The notes under the pieces are model-generated. The model was not told the origin of the DNA and searched no databases. It worked only from the letters and a program-made list of their open reading frames with translations. From Clostridium sp. (GTDB lineage Bacteria > Bacillota > Clostridia > Acetivibrionales > Acetivibrionaceae), in contig JAAZML010000026.1 of assembly GCA_012798835.1 (NCBI GenBank), positions 1-61,956 of the forward strand: 61,956 nt of DNA, written 5' to 3'. Shown here one piece after another: positions 53,141-61,956 of the stretch. The stretch's first letter is position 1. Each line of letters opens with the position of its first letter. Both the position numbers and the translations under genes were made by a program.

Positions 53141-54034
53141 TTAAATCAATTCAGGTCCTAATAATGCATTATAATTATCATTTTTTGATAATGCCCTATT
53201 GTATATACCTATGATGACATTTCTTGCCCCCCTTATCTTTGTATTTTCCCCTACCTCTATATAATCGGGTTTAAACCCGATTAACATGCCATTTTCCTTC
53301 CCCAATGACTTAAAAGGTATAAGCCTGAACCTTGAAAGCCATTTTGAGCTGGATACAATTTGAGTGACGCTAGCTAAGTCGTCCTCTATGGATTCATCAA
53401 AAATATTTTGAATTTCTAGGGGAAGAATATTCTTAATGGCATTAAACTCAACCACCACCACCGGCGAATCAGTTAAGGGATCATAAAGGGAATTCCCAGT
53501 ATCAATTAGGGCAGACAACATAATTATCCCATTCTCAAAGGCAACCTTCAAAGGCACCAACAATTTTTCCTTGGATAGCTTTTGCTGAATAATATCAAAA
53601 AATATTTTTATAATTATCCCAGCCGTTGCAATCGCAAAAAACAGTGAGGTCCATCTCGTATTCCAAATATATACCATCCCATTCCTCACAAATCCCCCCG
53701 ATTGATTAAAATAGAAAAATGCAAAGGCTGCACCAGCGAATATAAATGTGGAAATATAAAACACTGCCAGAACCTTAATAAATGGAATAATTCTTTCAGG
53801 GGAAAACGCTATACCAACAATGAGCAAGGAAAGTGCCACCTTTGCGGCTGTACTATAATATATCTCAATATCAGGAAACAGCAAAAGAACAATTACATAC
53901 AAAGCCCCCACCAATGATGCTAAAAATAGCCTTAGGTGAGATGTATTGCTTCTTGTAAACCTTGCAGTAAGAAGCAATATGAGGTAATTGATTACAATGT
54001 TCTCTAATATTAAAATGTCAATATATATCTTCAT
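53141..54034 (-). CDS. spoIIGA: SpoIIGA, pro-sigma-E processing aspartic protease
   Basis: 297 residues from ATG 54034 (GGGGAATGG upstream), giving the usual start MKIYIDILILENIVINY. Five membrane helices in the first 150 residues are followed by a cytoplasmic protease domain with D178 in LIDTGNSLYDPLT, the DTG-type active site. It is activated at the septum by SpoIIR from the forespore. Operon with sigE, 27 bases downstream. Confidence 0.96.
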   Translation of the reverse strand: MKIYIDILILENIVINYLILLLTARFTRSNTSHLRLFLASLVGALYVIVLLLFPDIEIYYSTAAKVALSLLIVGIAFSPERIIPFIKVLAVFYISTFIFAGAAFAFFYFNQSGGFVRNGMVYIWNTRWTSLFFAIATAGIIIKIFFDIIQQKLSKEKLLVPLKVAFENGIIMLSALIDTGNSLYDPLTDSPVVVVEFNAIKNILPLEIQNIFDESIEDDLASVTQIVSSSKWLSRFRLIPFKSLGKENGMLIGFKPDYIEVGENTKIRGARNVIIGIYNRALSKNDNYNALLGPELI

Positions 54035-54131
54035 TTTGCCATTCCCCACATATCCCCAATAAGGTATTTATACTCAGTGTGAGATCCTATCCTAAATAAC
54101 ATATATGCAAAAGCATGTATTTTTATTATTA

Positions 54132-54200
54132 ATTATAACTGATGGGCATATATTTATTTTGTCAAACCCCAGTGTAGAATAAAATAATTGTGCGACAAAA
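54132..54200 (-). promoter_or_regulatory. spoIIG promoter with 22-bp spacer and Spo0A box
   Basis: On the minus strand TTGACA (54160-54165) and TATAAT (54132-54137) are separated by exactly 22 bp, too far for normal sigma-A recognition. TTTTGTCGCA (54191-54200) matches the Spo0A box with one mismatch; TTTTGTCAAA on the other strand over the -35 is a second weak box. This is the architecture of the Bacillus subtilis spoIIG promoter, activated by Spo0A-P with sigma-A. Confidence 0.8.
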
Positions 54201-54237
54201 ACCGTATATTTCACCTAAATGTTTATCCAATGGATCA

Positions 54238-54276
54238 CAAAAAACGCAGTGCCCGCAATGTGCCTGCGTTTTTTAA
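54238..54276 (-). terminator. Terminator downstream of ftsZ (bidirectional)
   Basis: AAAAAACGCAG and CTGCGTTTTTT form an 11-bp stem with an additional GC-rich loop pair (TGCC/GTGC). T-runs occur on both strands. It separates ftsZ from the spoIIG promoter. The rest of the 54050-54405 gap contains no gene. Confidence 0.85.
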
Positions 54277-54405
54277 ATAAAACATTTAATCATCTTCCAT
54301 TTTTAAACTGTACTCATGTATGCCATTAAAAAGCCACCACAGATATGAATCGTGGTAAAACCTGATCTGGTATCTATGCTTATACATAGGCACCTTAGAA
54401 TTTTG

Positions 54406-55500
54406 CTATTTAAATCTGTTCCTTCGAAGGAAGGTCGGTATTTCCAGTTCATCCTCCGCAGTCTGGGCGGCTTGTGAAACACTCTCCGCTGGGGGTATTA
54501 ATGGTTTTTCTAAAGTCATAGGTTTGTCCTTTTTCTTAATGGTCGGGATCCTATCAAAACCTGTTGCGATTACGGTAATCAAAATTTCATCCTTTAGATT
54601 CTCATCAATAACCGCCCCAAATATGATATTAGCTTCGGGATCCGCCGATTTTTGAACCAATTCGGCGGCGGTGTTTACTTCAAACAACCCTAAATCCGCA
54701 CCCCCGGTTATGTTAAGAAGAACACCTCTTGCACCCTCAATTGAGGTTTCCAAAAGGGGGCTTTGTATAGCCTGTTTGGCAGCCTCTTCAGCTCTGCTAT
54801 CACCCGATGCCCTCCCAATTCCCATATGTGCAATTCCGGTATCTAACATAATTGTCTTAACATCCGCAAAGTCCAGATTAACCAACCCCGGCACGGCAAT
54901 TAAATCCGATATACCCTGCACACCCTGTTTCAAAACATCGTCAGCTATTTTGAAAGCGTCCATGATCGAAGTTTTCTTTTCGGCCACTTGGAGCAACCTG
55001 TCATTGGGTATCGTTACCAGGGTATCAACGGTATTTTTAAGGTTTTCGACTCCCCTTTCGGCATGTTGCATCCTCTTTCTTCCCTCAAACATAAAGGGTT
55101 TTGTAACCACACCTACAGTCAAAATCCCCATTTCCTTCGCAACTTCGGCAACTATAGGGGCTGCACCAGTACCTGTTCCACCACCCATACCTGCGGTTAC
55201 AAACACCATATCGGCACCTTTTACAGCCTGCGCAATTTCATCTCTGCTTTCATTTGCAGCCTTCTCACCAATCTCAGGGTTGGCTCCCGCCCCAAGCCCC
55301 TTAGTTAGCTTATCCCCAATCTGAATTTTCGTGTTTGCCTTTGACAAAAACAAGGCCTGTTTATCTGTATTTATTGCTGTAAATTCTACCCCTCGAAGTC
55401 CCGCAGCAATCATTCTATTAACGGCATTATTTCCGCCGCCGCCAACACCTACAACTCTTATTTGGGCAAATTGTTCTACATCAATATCAAAGTCCAGCAA
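54406..55500 (-). CDS. ftsZ: Cell division GTPase FtsZ
   Basis: 364 residues from a TTG start behind GGGGGA. GTPase motifs are [15 protein letters not shown] near 18 and [17 protein letters not shown] near 104; the T7 loop contains NLDFADVKT. The C-terminal peptide [12 protein letters not shown] binds FtsA and other partners. FtsZ forms the division ring and the polar sporulation septum. Confidence 0.98.
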   Translation of the reverse strand: MLDFDIDVEQFAQIRVVGVGGGGNNAVNRMIAAGLRGVEFTAINTDKQALFLSKANTKIQIGDKLTKGLGAGANPEIGEKAANESRDEIAQAVKGADMVFVTAGMGGGTGTGAAPIVAEVAKEMGILTVGVVTKPFMFEGRKRMQHAERGVENLKNTVDTLVTIPNDRLLQVAEKKTSIMDAFKIADDVLKQGVQGISDLIAVPGLVNLDFADVKTIMLDTGIAHMGIGRASGDSRAEEAAKQAIQSPLLETSIEGARGVLLNITGGADLGLFEVNTAAELVQKSADPEANIIFGAVIDENLKDEILITVIATGFDRIPTIKKKDKPMTLEKPLIPPAESVSQAAQTAEDELEIPTFLRRNRFK

Positions 55501-55676
55501 TTTAAATCCCCCTTTTTTTATCTTTGGTGGTTGACCAAACTTTATTCAAATACACTTTAATGCTAACTTATGTAGTAAAACCCCTCGTTTATTTAGTATA
55601 CAATACATATTCCTTCAATCTTTAATAATATATCAATAATGAAGTTTTCGCAATAATATATTATTAAAATTTTTAA
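55501..55676. other. ftsA-ftsZ intergenic region
   Basis: 176 bp with a TATACT on the minus strand near 55590 that could serve as an ftsZ -10, without a clear -35. The distal part is very AT-rich. No gene seen. Confidence 0.35.
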
Positions 55677-56906
55677 TCAAAATAACCCGCTGAAAATACC
55701 TAGAATTTTATTTAAAATCCCCGTTCCTTTTTTTTGCTTACCTGTCTTGCCATCCTTTGTGTTTTTTCTGTCGGTCTTCATCTCTCCCGCAACATATTTC
55801 AAAATAGCAGTTGCCGTTAAATGCTCGGAATTTGTAACCCCTGCCAGCCTGTGTGATATCAGGCTAGTCGGCAAACCAAAAATACGCTTTGCAAGCTTAG
55901 CACTGCCATCAATATTAAAAATACCACCCCCAGCAAGAACAATCCCGCCTTTTAGATCACCCAGCCGCTCGACCTCTTCAAGTTTTTCCCTACACAGGGT
56001 AAATAACTCGTGTACCCTTGCCTCGATTATTTCAGCAATTTGTGTAGCCTTTATGGTTTTTCTTTTGTTTATATCAAATTCGTTTATTATCACTTCATAA
56101 TCATTTTTAATAATGGATGTAAGAGCTATTCCATGTTCCCTTTTAAGCTTTTCCGCTTCATTAAGCGATATGTCAAGTCCTACCGAAAGATCGTTTGTAA
56201 TATGTTCGCCCCCCACGGGAACAGAATCATATAATACAATATTATTGTCCTTAAATATAGATACGTTTGTCACTCCGCCGCCAACATCAATCAGGATCGT
56301 CCCTTCCTGTTTCTCTTCTGGATTTAGGGCTGTTTCGCCAATAGCAAGGGCTTCTGCAATAAATCCATCGGGAGTGATATTAGATTTTTGAAGAGCATTT
56401 AATATATCTTTAAACACATCATCTTTTCCGGCAATGATATCCGATCCAATCTCAAGCTTTGTCCCAGATATACCTATAGGTTCGGTGGGTTGAACCCTCC
56501 CGTCTACTATATAATGCCGAGGAACTATATTAACAACTCGAAGACCCTTAGGAAGCTTTACGGTCTCAATTTGATCAATTGCTTTTTTTATATCCTTTGA
56601 TATGATTTTTCCGTCTTGTCCTGAAATAGCGACACTGCTTTTGTAATAAAACAGCTCGGTGTGTTGTCCCATAAGATTGATGTATGCAGATTCAGCACCT
56701 ATGTTTACTAGGGCCCTTAATTTTTGAATACAAGTCGTTATAGAATGGGAAACAGAATCAGGATCCGTAATTATCCCCCTTTTAGCACCGCTGCAAGGTT
56801 CTATAGCCTTACCTAATATTTCAATATTCCCTAACTCAGTCGGTCTTGCTATAACGACACAGACCTTTGAAGATCCAATATCAATACAAGTAATTATATC
56901 CTCCAC
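55677..56906 (-). CDS. ftsA: Cell division protein FtsA
   Basis: 409 residues of the actin-like family: phosphate 1 CIDIGSSKVCVVIA near 6, the SHS2 domain insert (about 84-165), phosphate 2 TILIDVGGGVTNVSIF and adenosine GGIVLAGGGIFNIDG. A C-terminal amphipathic helix ILNKILGIFSGLF would anchor it and FtsZ to the membrane. Confidence 0.96.
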   Translation of the reverse strand: MEDIITCIDIGSSKVCVVIARPTELGNIEILGKAIEPCSGAKRGIITDPDSVSHSITTCIQKLRALVNIGAESAYINLMGQHTELFYYKSSVAISGQDGKIISKDIKKAIDQIETVKLPKGLRVVNIVPRHYIVDGRVQPTEPIGISGTKLEIGSDIIAGKDDVFKDILNALQKSNITPDGFIAEALAIGETALNPEEKQEGTILIDVGGGVTNVSIFKDNNIVLYDSVPVGGEHITNDLSVGLDISLNEAEKLKREHGIALTSIIKNDYEVIINEFDINKRKTIKATQIAEIIEARVHELFTLCREKLEEVERLGDLKGGIVLAGGGIFNIDGSAKLAKRIFGLPTSLISHRLAGVTNSEHLTATAILKYVAGEMKTDRKNTKDGKTGKQKKGTGILNKILGIFSGLF

Positions 56907-56964
56907 TTACGTAAACCCCCTATGAGTATAAACCTTTCCACAAAAAACCATGGGGCAATCGTTC

Positions 56965-57330
56965 CTAGATCTCACCATTACCTAATATATTATCTTTTTT
57001 TGAATATTTATTCAATAGGTATCTACGAATAATTGCAAAATTCAAGAATAATCTATTGCCAAATGCAAATATTGCGGCAAAATAAATTTGTATTCCTAGT
57101 TTATCACCTATATAGGTAAGAACAGCTGCCAGCAAAGCGTTTCCAAAAAAACCGGAAAGGAAAACCTTTAAGTCAAACCTTTTCTCCAAAGTGGAAAGTA
57201 CCCCCCCGAAAACCGAATCTAGCGCTGCTAGTATGGCAACTGCAACGTAGCTTGAATATTGAGCGGGTATATTGTAGGGAATAAACACCCCAATCAGTAT
57301 CCCAATTATTAGACCCAATAGTGGAATCAT
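56965..57330 (-). CDS. sbp: Small basic protein Sbp (DUF1290 family)
   Basis: 121 residues with three or four membrane helices. The motif YVAVAILAALDSVFGGVLSTLEKRFD near 29 is typical of the family found between divIB and ftsA in Firmicutes. Its role is not established. ATG behind GGAGGAGA. Confidence 0.9.
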   Translation of the reverse strand: MIPLLGLIIGILIGVFIPYNIPAQYSSYVAVAILAALDSVFGGVLSTLEKRFDLKVFLSGFFGNALLAAVLTYIGDKLGIQIYFAAIFAFGNRLFLNFAIIRRYLLNKYSKKDNILGNGEI

Positions 57331-57345
57331 ATTTCTCCTCCTTTT

Positions 57346-58221
57346 CTAGTTTGGGATGAAGCTTGGATATTCACCTGAAGTAAAATCCAGGAAACCCTTA
57401 TCATCCCTTTTAAGCTGCAGATAGTAAATCTCTCTTAAAAAATCTATTCTATATTCATTAATCTTTTTATAATCACCAAGATTAATTATTATTCTAGAAT
57501 CAAGGCATATATGGATATTTTCTAAATCTGAGACATCTATATATGTCATGGAATCTAAAATGTCAAATTCCTTGTCTCTATCCCCCGCATTTAAATCGGA
57601 AGAACTAATGGTTTTTAACACTGTATCCAAAGCAGTAATCCCCTCGGGTTTTTCTGTCTCTAATGCCTGTCCAAGGGTATAACCATTGCAGGTTATCCCC
57701 CTGGCGATTGGAATTGACGATCCTTCTGCATCACCTATTGTGTCTATAACATAATTGTTGCTGTCTATTACAAGGTTGGTTCCAAAATAGGGAATTAAGA
57801 CTGCGGGTTTTCTTTCCGTCACTGTAATTTTAACTCTAGTGGGTAATCTTAACCTTACAGCAGCCGTCTCCAAATACGGGCATCTTTTTAGAAGTAATTC
57901 CTCAGCACCTACAGATCTAAATATATCCATGTTTTTCATTTTTATATCCGCTGATTTGAACCAGTTATCACCCATCTGTAAATTAGCCGCCTCAATTATT
58001 TCATTATCATTATAACGTTTATTGCCACCGACCTCAATGCTTTTAATACAAAACAAGGGGGATAAGGCCAAACATACTAGTAGTATTATTGCAATCACAG
58101 CAATTATAGCAAACCTTGCCAATACCAAAACCTTGGATCGCCTAGTTTTGCCTCCCCTATTTCGTTGACAATTTCGTTCTATCGTACCACGATATTCCTC
58201 CAATAAACTGCACCCCATCAT
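57346..58221 (-). CDS. divIB: Cell division protein DivIB/FtsQ
   Basis: 291 residues: a basic cytoplasmic tail, one membrane helix (about 31-53), then the POTRA domain (FCIKSIEVGGNKRYNDNEIIEAANLQMGDNWF in part) and the FtsQ beta domain (VKITVTERKPAVLIPY). It is part of the DivIB-DivIC-FtsL divisome complex. The start overlaps the truncated murA stop as ATGA. Confidence 0.93.
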   Translation of the reverse strand: MMGCSLLEEYRGTIERNCQRNRGGKTRRSKVLVLARFAIIAVIAIILLVCLALSPLFCIKSIEVGGNKRYNDNEIIEAANLQMGDNWFKSADIKMKNMDIFRSVGAEELLLKRCPYLETAAVRLRLPTRVKITVTERKPAVLIPYFGTNLVIDSNNYVIDTIGDAEGSSIPIARGITCNGYTLGQALETEKPEGITALDTVLKTISSSDLNAGDRDKEFDILDSMTYIDVSDLENIHICLDSRIIINLGDYKKINEYRIDFLREIYYLQLKRDDKGFLDFTSGEYPSFIPN

Positions 58222-59168
58222 ATTTCCCTTTTTATCATGGCTCCAACCATACCGAGCTTGTTTTCGATGTCTTCATACCCTCTATCGATATGCTTTGTTC
58301 CATTAATTATGGTAGTACCTCCAGCAGATAATGCCGCAATTATAAGGGCCGCTCCTCCCCTTAGATCCCTAGCTGTCACTGGTGCCCCCGTCAGGGTTTT
58401 AACACCCCTTATTATTGCCAACCTACCTTCAAGCTTTATATCGGCCCCCATCCTTAACAATTCCTCAACATGCTTATATCTATTCTCAAATATTGTCTCC
58501 ACCACAATACTTGTTCCCCGTGCTATCGAAAGCAGGGAAGTAAACTGTGATTGCATATCCGTGGGAAATCCCGGATAAGGCAGTGTCCTCATTATATCAA
58601 TTGCCTGCGGTTTTACAGGTCCTGAAACACGCATACTATTTTTTCCTATATTAATACGGCTTCCGGCCTCCCTTAGGTAAGAAACCGTCGCTATAATATG
58701 CTCTGCCAAAACATTTTTCAGGTTTATATCCCCCCCCGTAATTCCTGCAGCCACCAAATATGTGCCCGCAACAATTCGATCAGGTATAACAGTGTGTTCA
58801 AGATTATTTAACTTTCCAGACTTCCCTTTTATCCTTATAGTGCTAGTGCCCGCCCCAGAAATCTCTACCCCCATAGCAAGGAGAAATTTTTGAAGATCAA
58901 TTATCTCCGGTTCCTTTGCAGCGTGACGTATTACCGTCTCCCCATCTGCAAAGACGGCTGCCAGCATAATATTTTCTGTAGCCCCCACACTGGGAAAATC
59001 CAACTGTATTTCGCATCCTTTTATTTTTTCCGTTTCACAATATAAAAAGCCATGCTGCGCATCGTGGATTTTAACCCCCATTTTTTTTAGTGCCTTAATA
59101 TGTAAATCAATCGGCCTTGGACCTATTTCACACCCACCCGGGTGACTAATCCTATTGTACCACTTCAA
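58218..59168 (-). pseudogene. murA: UDP-N-acetylglucosamine 1-carboxyvinyltransferase lacking the N-terminus
   Basis: 316 residues (frame open from 59213, with no good start; TTG 59168 is the first likely one). The sequence aligns with MurA from just before the catalytic loop: HPGGCEIGPRPIDLH keeps the active cysteine, and FPTDMQSQFTSLL and HIDRGYEDIE are intact. Normal MurA is about 418 residues; the first ~110, including the substrate-binding KN near residue 22, are missing, and nothing encoding them lies upstream. The remaining frame has no further damage, which suggests a recent deletion or rearrangement, or selection for retaining the transcript. Probably inactive; another murA must exist elsewhere. 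Confidence 0.8.
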
Positions 59169-59463
59169 AAATAACGTATCAAATATTTTTTTAGGGAAAT
59201 ACTCCCCTTAGCTGATTATAGTTTGTAATTAATTTGCGTCGGTATAATGATGGATATTATGATAGCTTGGCGAAGTCCGTAAAACAAAGGAAAAGGTGTG
59301 GATTCGTGAACCATTCTTATAATTTTTTTTACATTATCGTCTCCCTTTATGTTATAATTTTAAAGATAGCAAAAACCAGTTGGGAATACCAATTCCTTTA
59401 TTCTCAAAGTTTCCCTATACAAAATATTTTTGGGGAAAAACAATTTGAAAAGCAGGGGTACAA
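59169..59463. other. Junction region between broken murA and murT
   Basis: 295 bp without a supportable gene. Plus strand: TATAAT at 59353-59358 with TTTACA 19 bp upstream (59328-59333) is a candidate murT promoter. Minus strand: a TATAAT and AAGGGGAG lie near 59205-59220 ahead of the truncated murA frame. This is the presumed breakpoint of the dcw cluster. Confidence 0.5.
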
Positions 59464-60867
59464 ATGAATCCAAGATTAATATTTACTATAATAATTTCAA
59501 AATTTCTCATTATTTTACTTAGGGTTTTTAAACGCGGCGGTACTACCCTCCCGGGTAAAATCGCATCCAAAATGTATCCAAACATAATTAGGGTACTTTC
59601 TGCGGATTTTAAAATCATTATGGTTACGGGTACAAACGGAAAAACCACCACCACACGGATAATAGGCAAGACCCTTGATGAAAACAATATAATATATATT
59701 ACAAACAAATCCGGTGCCAATCTAGTAAGCGGTATAATAACAACTTTTATTAATTCCGTTGATATGTTTGGTAAGACAAAAGCATCGGTTGCTTTGCTAG
59801 AGGTTGACGAAGCCGCCTTTGGTATAATTACAGATCACATACAACCCGATATACTTGTTGTTACAAATTTTTTCAGAGATCAGCTGGATAGATTCGGAGA
59901 GCTATATTCGACCTTAAACAAAGTTATGATTGGTATCAAAAAATCCCCCAAGGCAAAACTCATATTAAATGCCGATGATTCTTTGTGTGTTTCCCTTGCC
60001 CACGGCACAGATAGGGATATCGTATATTTTGGTTTTTCGCAGTACGCCTTAAACGATAATAAAACAGACAAAAACCCGGATGCCGCCTTTTGCATCCACT
60101 GCAAAACCCGTTACGATTATTCCTACCAGACTTATGGTCATCTAGGGGCCTTCTGCTGCCCCAATTGCGGCTATTCTCGACCTGATTCCCAAGTTACCTG
60201 CCTTAGTGTTGACAATCTCAATAGCGCATATTCGGATATTCTAGTTTCCTTTGGGGATTCCAACAACGATGGTGAAATAAATCCCTGTAATGTACGAATA
60301 AACCTCCCGGGTATTTATAATATATATAATGCGTTAGCTGCAGCAGCCTTAGGTTACATGCTAGATTTTCCTGTGGGAACCCTCACTGGGGCAATGTCGA
60401 ATTTCGAGCATGGATTTGGAAGGATGGAAACAATAAAAACAAAAAATAAAACAATAAAAATAATTTTAGTCAAAAACCCATCGGGCTTTAACCAGGTGCT
60501 AACCTATCTTTTAACAGAAGAACAAAAATTCCAAATATCCTTTATCGTAAACGATAAGTCGGCCGATGGAATTGATATTTCTTGGCTATGGGATGTGGAC
60601 TTTGAAAAACTAGAAAAAATACAAAATAATATAGATCATTTTTATGTAACGGGTGCAAGAGCAGAAGACGTGGCAGTAAGACTCAAATACGCAGGTATTT
60701 ATAGTGATAAAATCGTGATTGCAAAAGCCTACAGCGAATTACTAAACAAGGTATTTAACGAACCGGAAAAAGCTGGGGACCTCTATATTCTTCCTACATA
60801 TACAGCCATGCTAGAAATAAGGGCTCTTCTTAGAAAAAAATTTAGATTAAAGGAGTTTTGGAAATAA
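59464..60867 (+). CDS. murT: Lipid II isoglutaminyl synthase, Mur-ligase subunit MurT
   Basis: 467 residues. The Mur ligase P loop is VTGTNGKTTTTRII near 53, followed by DEAAFGIITDHIQPDILVVTNFFRDQLDRFGE. A zinc ribbon of the MurT type (CIHC and CPNC) is inserted near 209-239. The C-terminal DUF1727 domain follows (VKNPSGFNQVL). With GatD it amidates the D-glutamate of lipid II, using ATP. A hydrophobic N-terminus may help membrane association. Ribosome site AGCAGGGG. Confidence 0.96.
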   Translation: MNPRLIFTIIISKFLIILLRVFKRGGTTLPGKIASKMYPNIIRVLSADFKIIMVTGTNGKTTTTRIIGKTLDENNIIYITNKSGANLVSGIITTFINSVDMFGKTKASVALLEVDEAAFGIITDHIQPDILVVTNFFRDQLDRFGELYSTLNKVMIGIKKSPKAKLILNADDSLCVSLAHGTDRDIVYFGFSQYALNDNKTDKNPDAAFCIHCKTRYDYSYQTYGHLGAFCCPNCGYSRPDSQVTCLSVDNLNSAYSDILVSFGDSNNDGEINPCNVRINLPGIYNIYNALAAAALGYMLDFPVGTLTGAMSNFEHGFGRMETIKTKNKTIKIILVKNPSGFNQVLTYLLTEEQKFQISFIVNDKSADGIDISWLWDVDFEKLEKIQNNIDHFYVTGARAEDVAVRLKYAGIYSDKIVIAKAYSELLNKVFNEPEKAGDLYILPTYTAMLEIRALLRKKFRLKEFWK

Positions 60868-60868
60868 T

Positions 60869-61615
60869 ATGTATGAAATAAGCATTTGTCACCTATATCC
60901 CGATCTTTTAAACCTGTACGGCGATAGGGGAAATATAATCGCCCTAAAAAAGCGCTGTGAATGGAGGGGTATAAATGTCAATATTTCAGATGTTTCCGTA
61001 GGTGATAAATTTGATTCCGAACTGTATGATATTGTTTTTTTGGGCGGAGGACAAAATTACGAACAGGAAATAGTGCTAAAGGATCTTATGGACCAAAAAA
61101 AAGCGGAAACTAAAAATGCCATTGAGAGTGATAAGGTGTTTCTTGCCATCTGTGGAGGGTTTCAGCTTTTAGGGAGTCACCTAAAAACACCGGAGGGTAA
61201 GGAAACCCAGTTTTTAGATGCTATAGACTTTTGGACACTAGATAGCAAGGAAAGAATGTTTGGAAATCTTGTTTTTGAATGCGACTTTCTCAAAAAGGAC
61301 GAATTCGATGGTAGGGTTGTCGGCTTTGAAAACCACTCAGGGAAAACCTATCTAGGTACAAATGTCAAACCCTTGGGAACGGTTATAAAAGGATATGGCA
61401 ATAATGGGGAAGACGGGTCTGAAGGAGCAATTTACAAAAATGTTTATTGTTCTTATTCGCATGGGAGTCTGCTCCCTAGAAACCCAAAACTTGCAGATCA
61501 CTTGATCTCTCTTTCGCTAAAACAAAAATATAGCTATTTTGTTTCCCTCTCATGCCTCAATGATCATTTAGAGGTCCTAGCCAATCAATCCATGATCAAC
61601 AAATTGATGGGATAA
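60869..61615 (+). CDS. gatD: Lipid II isoglutaminyl synthase, glutaminase subunit GatD
   Basis: 248 residues, class I glutamine amidotransferase of the CobB/CobQ-like type. The nucleophile is C95 in LAICGGFQLLG and the histidine H198 in CSYSHGSLLPRNP. It supplies ammonia to MurT. It starts one base after the murT stop, so expression is coupled; the ribosome site AAAGGAG is in the murT end. Confidence 0.96.
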   Translation: MYEISICHLYPDLLNLYGDRGNIIALKKRCEWRGINVNISDVSVGDKFDSELYDIVFLGGGQNYEQEIVLKDLMDQKKAETKNAIESDKVFLAICGGFQLLGSHLKTPEGKETQFLDAIDFWTLDSKERMFGNLVFECDFLKKDEFDGRVVGFENHSGKTYLGTNVKPLGTVIKGYGNNGEDGSEGAIYKNVYCSYSHGSLLPRNPKLADHLISLSLKQKYSYFVSLSCLNDHLEVLANQSMINKLMG

Positions 61616-61652
61616 ATAGGGTCCTGCCGTTTAAGTGATTACAACCCTATTT
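61614..61652 (+). terminator. Probable terminator of murT-gatD
   Basis: AAATAGGGT (61614-61622) and ACCCTATTT (61644-61652) form a perfect 9-bp stem that begins at the gatD stop codon. The following T-run is poor, so termination may be incomplete. It also faces the end of the minus-strand fragment. Confidence 0.6.
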
Positions 61653-61655
61653 AAA

Positions 61656-61880
61656 CTATTCCTCTTCTGATTTATATTGTTCAGAAATCCACTTCTCCCT
61701 TGCTATCCAAGAAATATCAAAATCAGTTAAACTTAGTCTCATATCTTCACTGCCATCTTTTTTTATTCTGCAAATCGTACCAAACCACCCAGATATTACG
61801 TAATAAATCCAATCATCTATTATATTAATATAACTCAACTTTCGCACATTAAAAATGTGCTGTGAACCTTGAAAATTCAA
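61656..61880 (-). CDS. DUF5050-like fragment (C-terminal end, possibly cut by window edge)
   Basis: 74 residues from a TTG; the frame stays open to the right window edge, so the start is unknown. The segment SYINIIDDWIYYVISG with CRIKKDGSE is one copy of the repeat seen in DUF5050 (beta-propeller-like) proteins, which usually have many copies and an extracellular location. The residues upstream of about 61880 look non-coding, so it could be a decayed relic. Confidence 0.5.
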   Translation of the reverse strand: MNFQGSQHIFNVRKLSYINIIDDWIYYVISGWFGTICRIKKDGSEDMRLSLTDFDISWIAREKWISEQYKSEEE

Positions 61881-61956
61881 TAGTTTTGGGCAATAAAAAG
61901 TACAAGAATCTTCACTTTTATGATATAATAGAAGTAATAAAGCCCTAAAATAAAAC

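Noticed and set aside
58438-58445. GCCGATAT (sigma-D -10) on the minus strand inside murA
   Set aside because: No TAAA element 15 bp upstream; probably chance.
59234-59467. 77-residue plus-strand frame in the murA-murT gap
   Set aside because: No ribosome site, no recognisable domain, and it contains the candidate murT promoter; treated as non-coding.
1-61956. CRISPR arrays, prophage genes, complete insertion sequences, toxin-antitoxin or other defence systems
   Set aside because: No regularly spaced repeats, transposase, integrase or phage structural genes were recognised on either strand.

Overview
The window is an ordinary-looking chromosomal segment of a low-GC, motile, endospore-forming, anaerobic member of the Clostridia. 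The signs are a complete Firmicutes-type fla/che operon with cheC, cheD and fliY, the sporulation genes spoIIGA-sigE-sigG, pyruvate formate-lyase with its activase, a sodium-pump-type decarboxylase subunit pair, and MurT/GatD. No species can be named from the sequence alone.

Layout. 1-5913 is an accessory edge: an unidentified C-terminal fragment, a permuted NlpC/P60-like peptidase, divergent tRNA-Leu(CAA) and tRNA-Lys(CTT) with near-consensus promoters and terminators, two adjacent TPR genes that look like one broken gene, an oadB-oadG pair without other subunits, and a DEDDh exonuclease. 5955-9935 holds pflA, pflB and a DUF4097 lipoprotein. 10168-42995 is one long minus-strand motility/chemotaxis operon, flgB to sigD and beyond: basal body and hook, type III export apparatus, FlhF/FlhG placement proteins, a PilZ protein, the chemotaxis phosphorelay CheA/B/C/D/W/Y, and sigma-D with FapA-like and SwrB-like partners. 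motA, motB and codY are not at the places where many relatives carry them.

43354-51162 is a housekeeping block (trmFO, topA, dprA, exoA, comM, nrdR). 51449-54034 holds sigG, sigE and spoIIGA. 54406-59168 is the distal part of the dcw cluster (ftsZ, ftsA, sbp, divIB and a murA lacking about its first 110 codons). After a switch to the plus strand, murT-gatD (59464-61615) encode the lipid II isoglutaminyl synthase, and a DUF5050-like fragment closes the window.

Regulation visible in the DNA ties motility, division and sporulation together. The spoIIGA promoter has TTGACA and TATAAT exactly 22 bp apart with a Spo0A-like box upstream, the unusual architecture known from Bacillus subtilis spoIIG. 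sigG has a sigma-F/sigma-G-type promoter. A perfect Spo0A box lies just upstream of the only good -10 element before flgB, which suggests direct Spo0A control of motility. I found no CRISPR array, prophage, intact insertion sequence or clear defence system. The observations most worth checking are the truncated murA at a dcw breakpoint, the Spo0A box at flgB, the split zinc-ribbon/TPR gene, and several strong RNA structures inside the fla operon.
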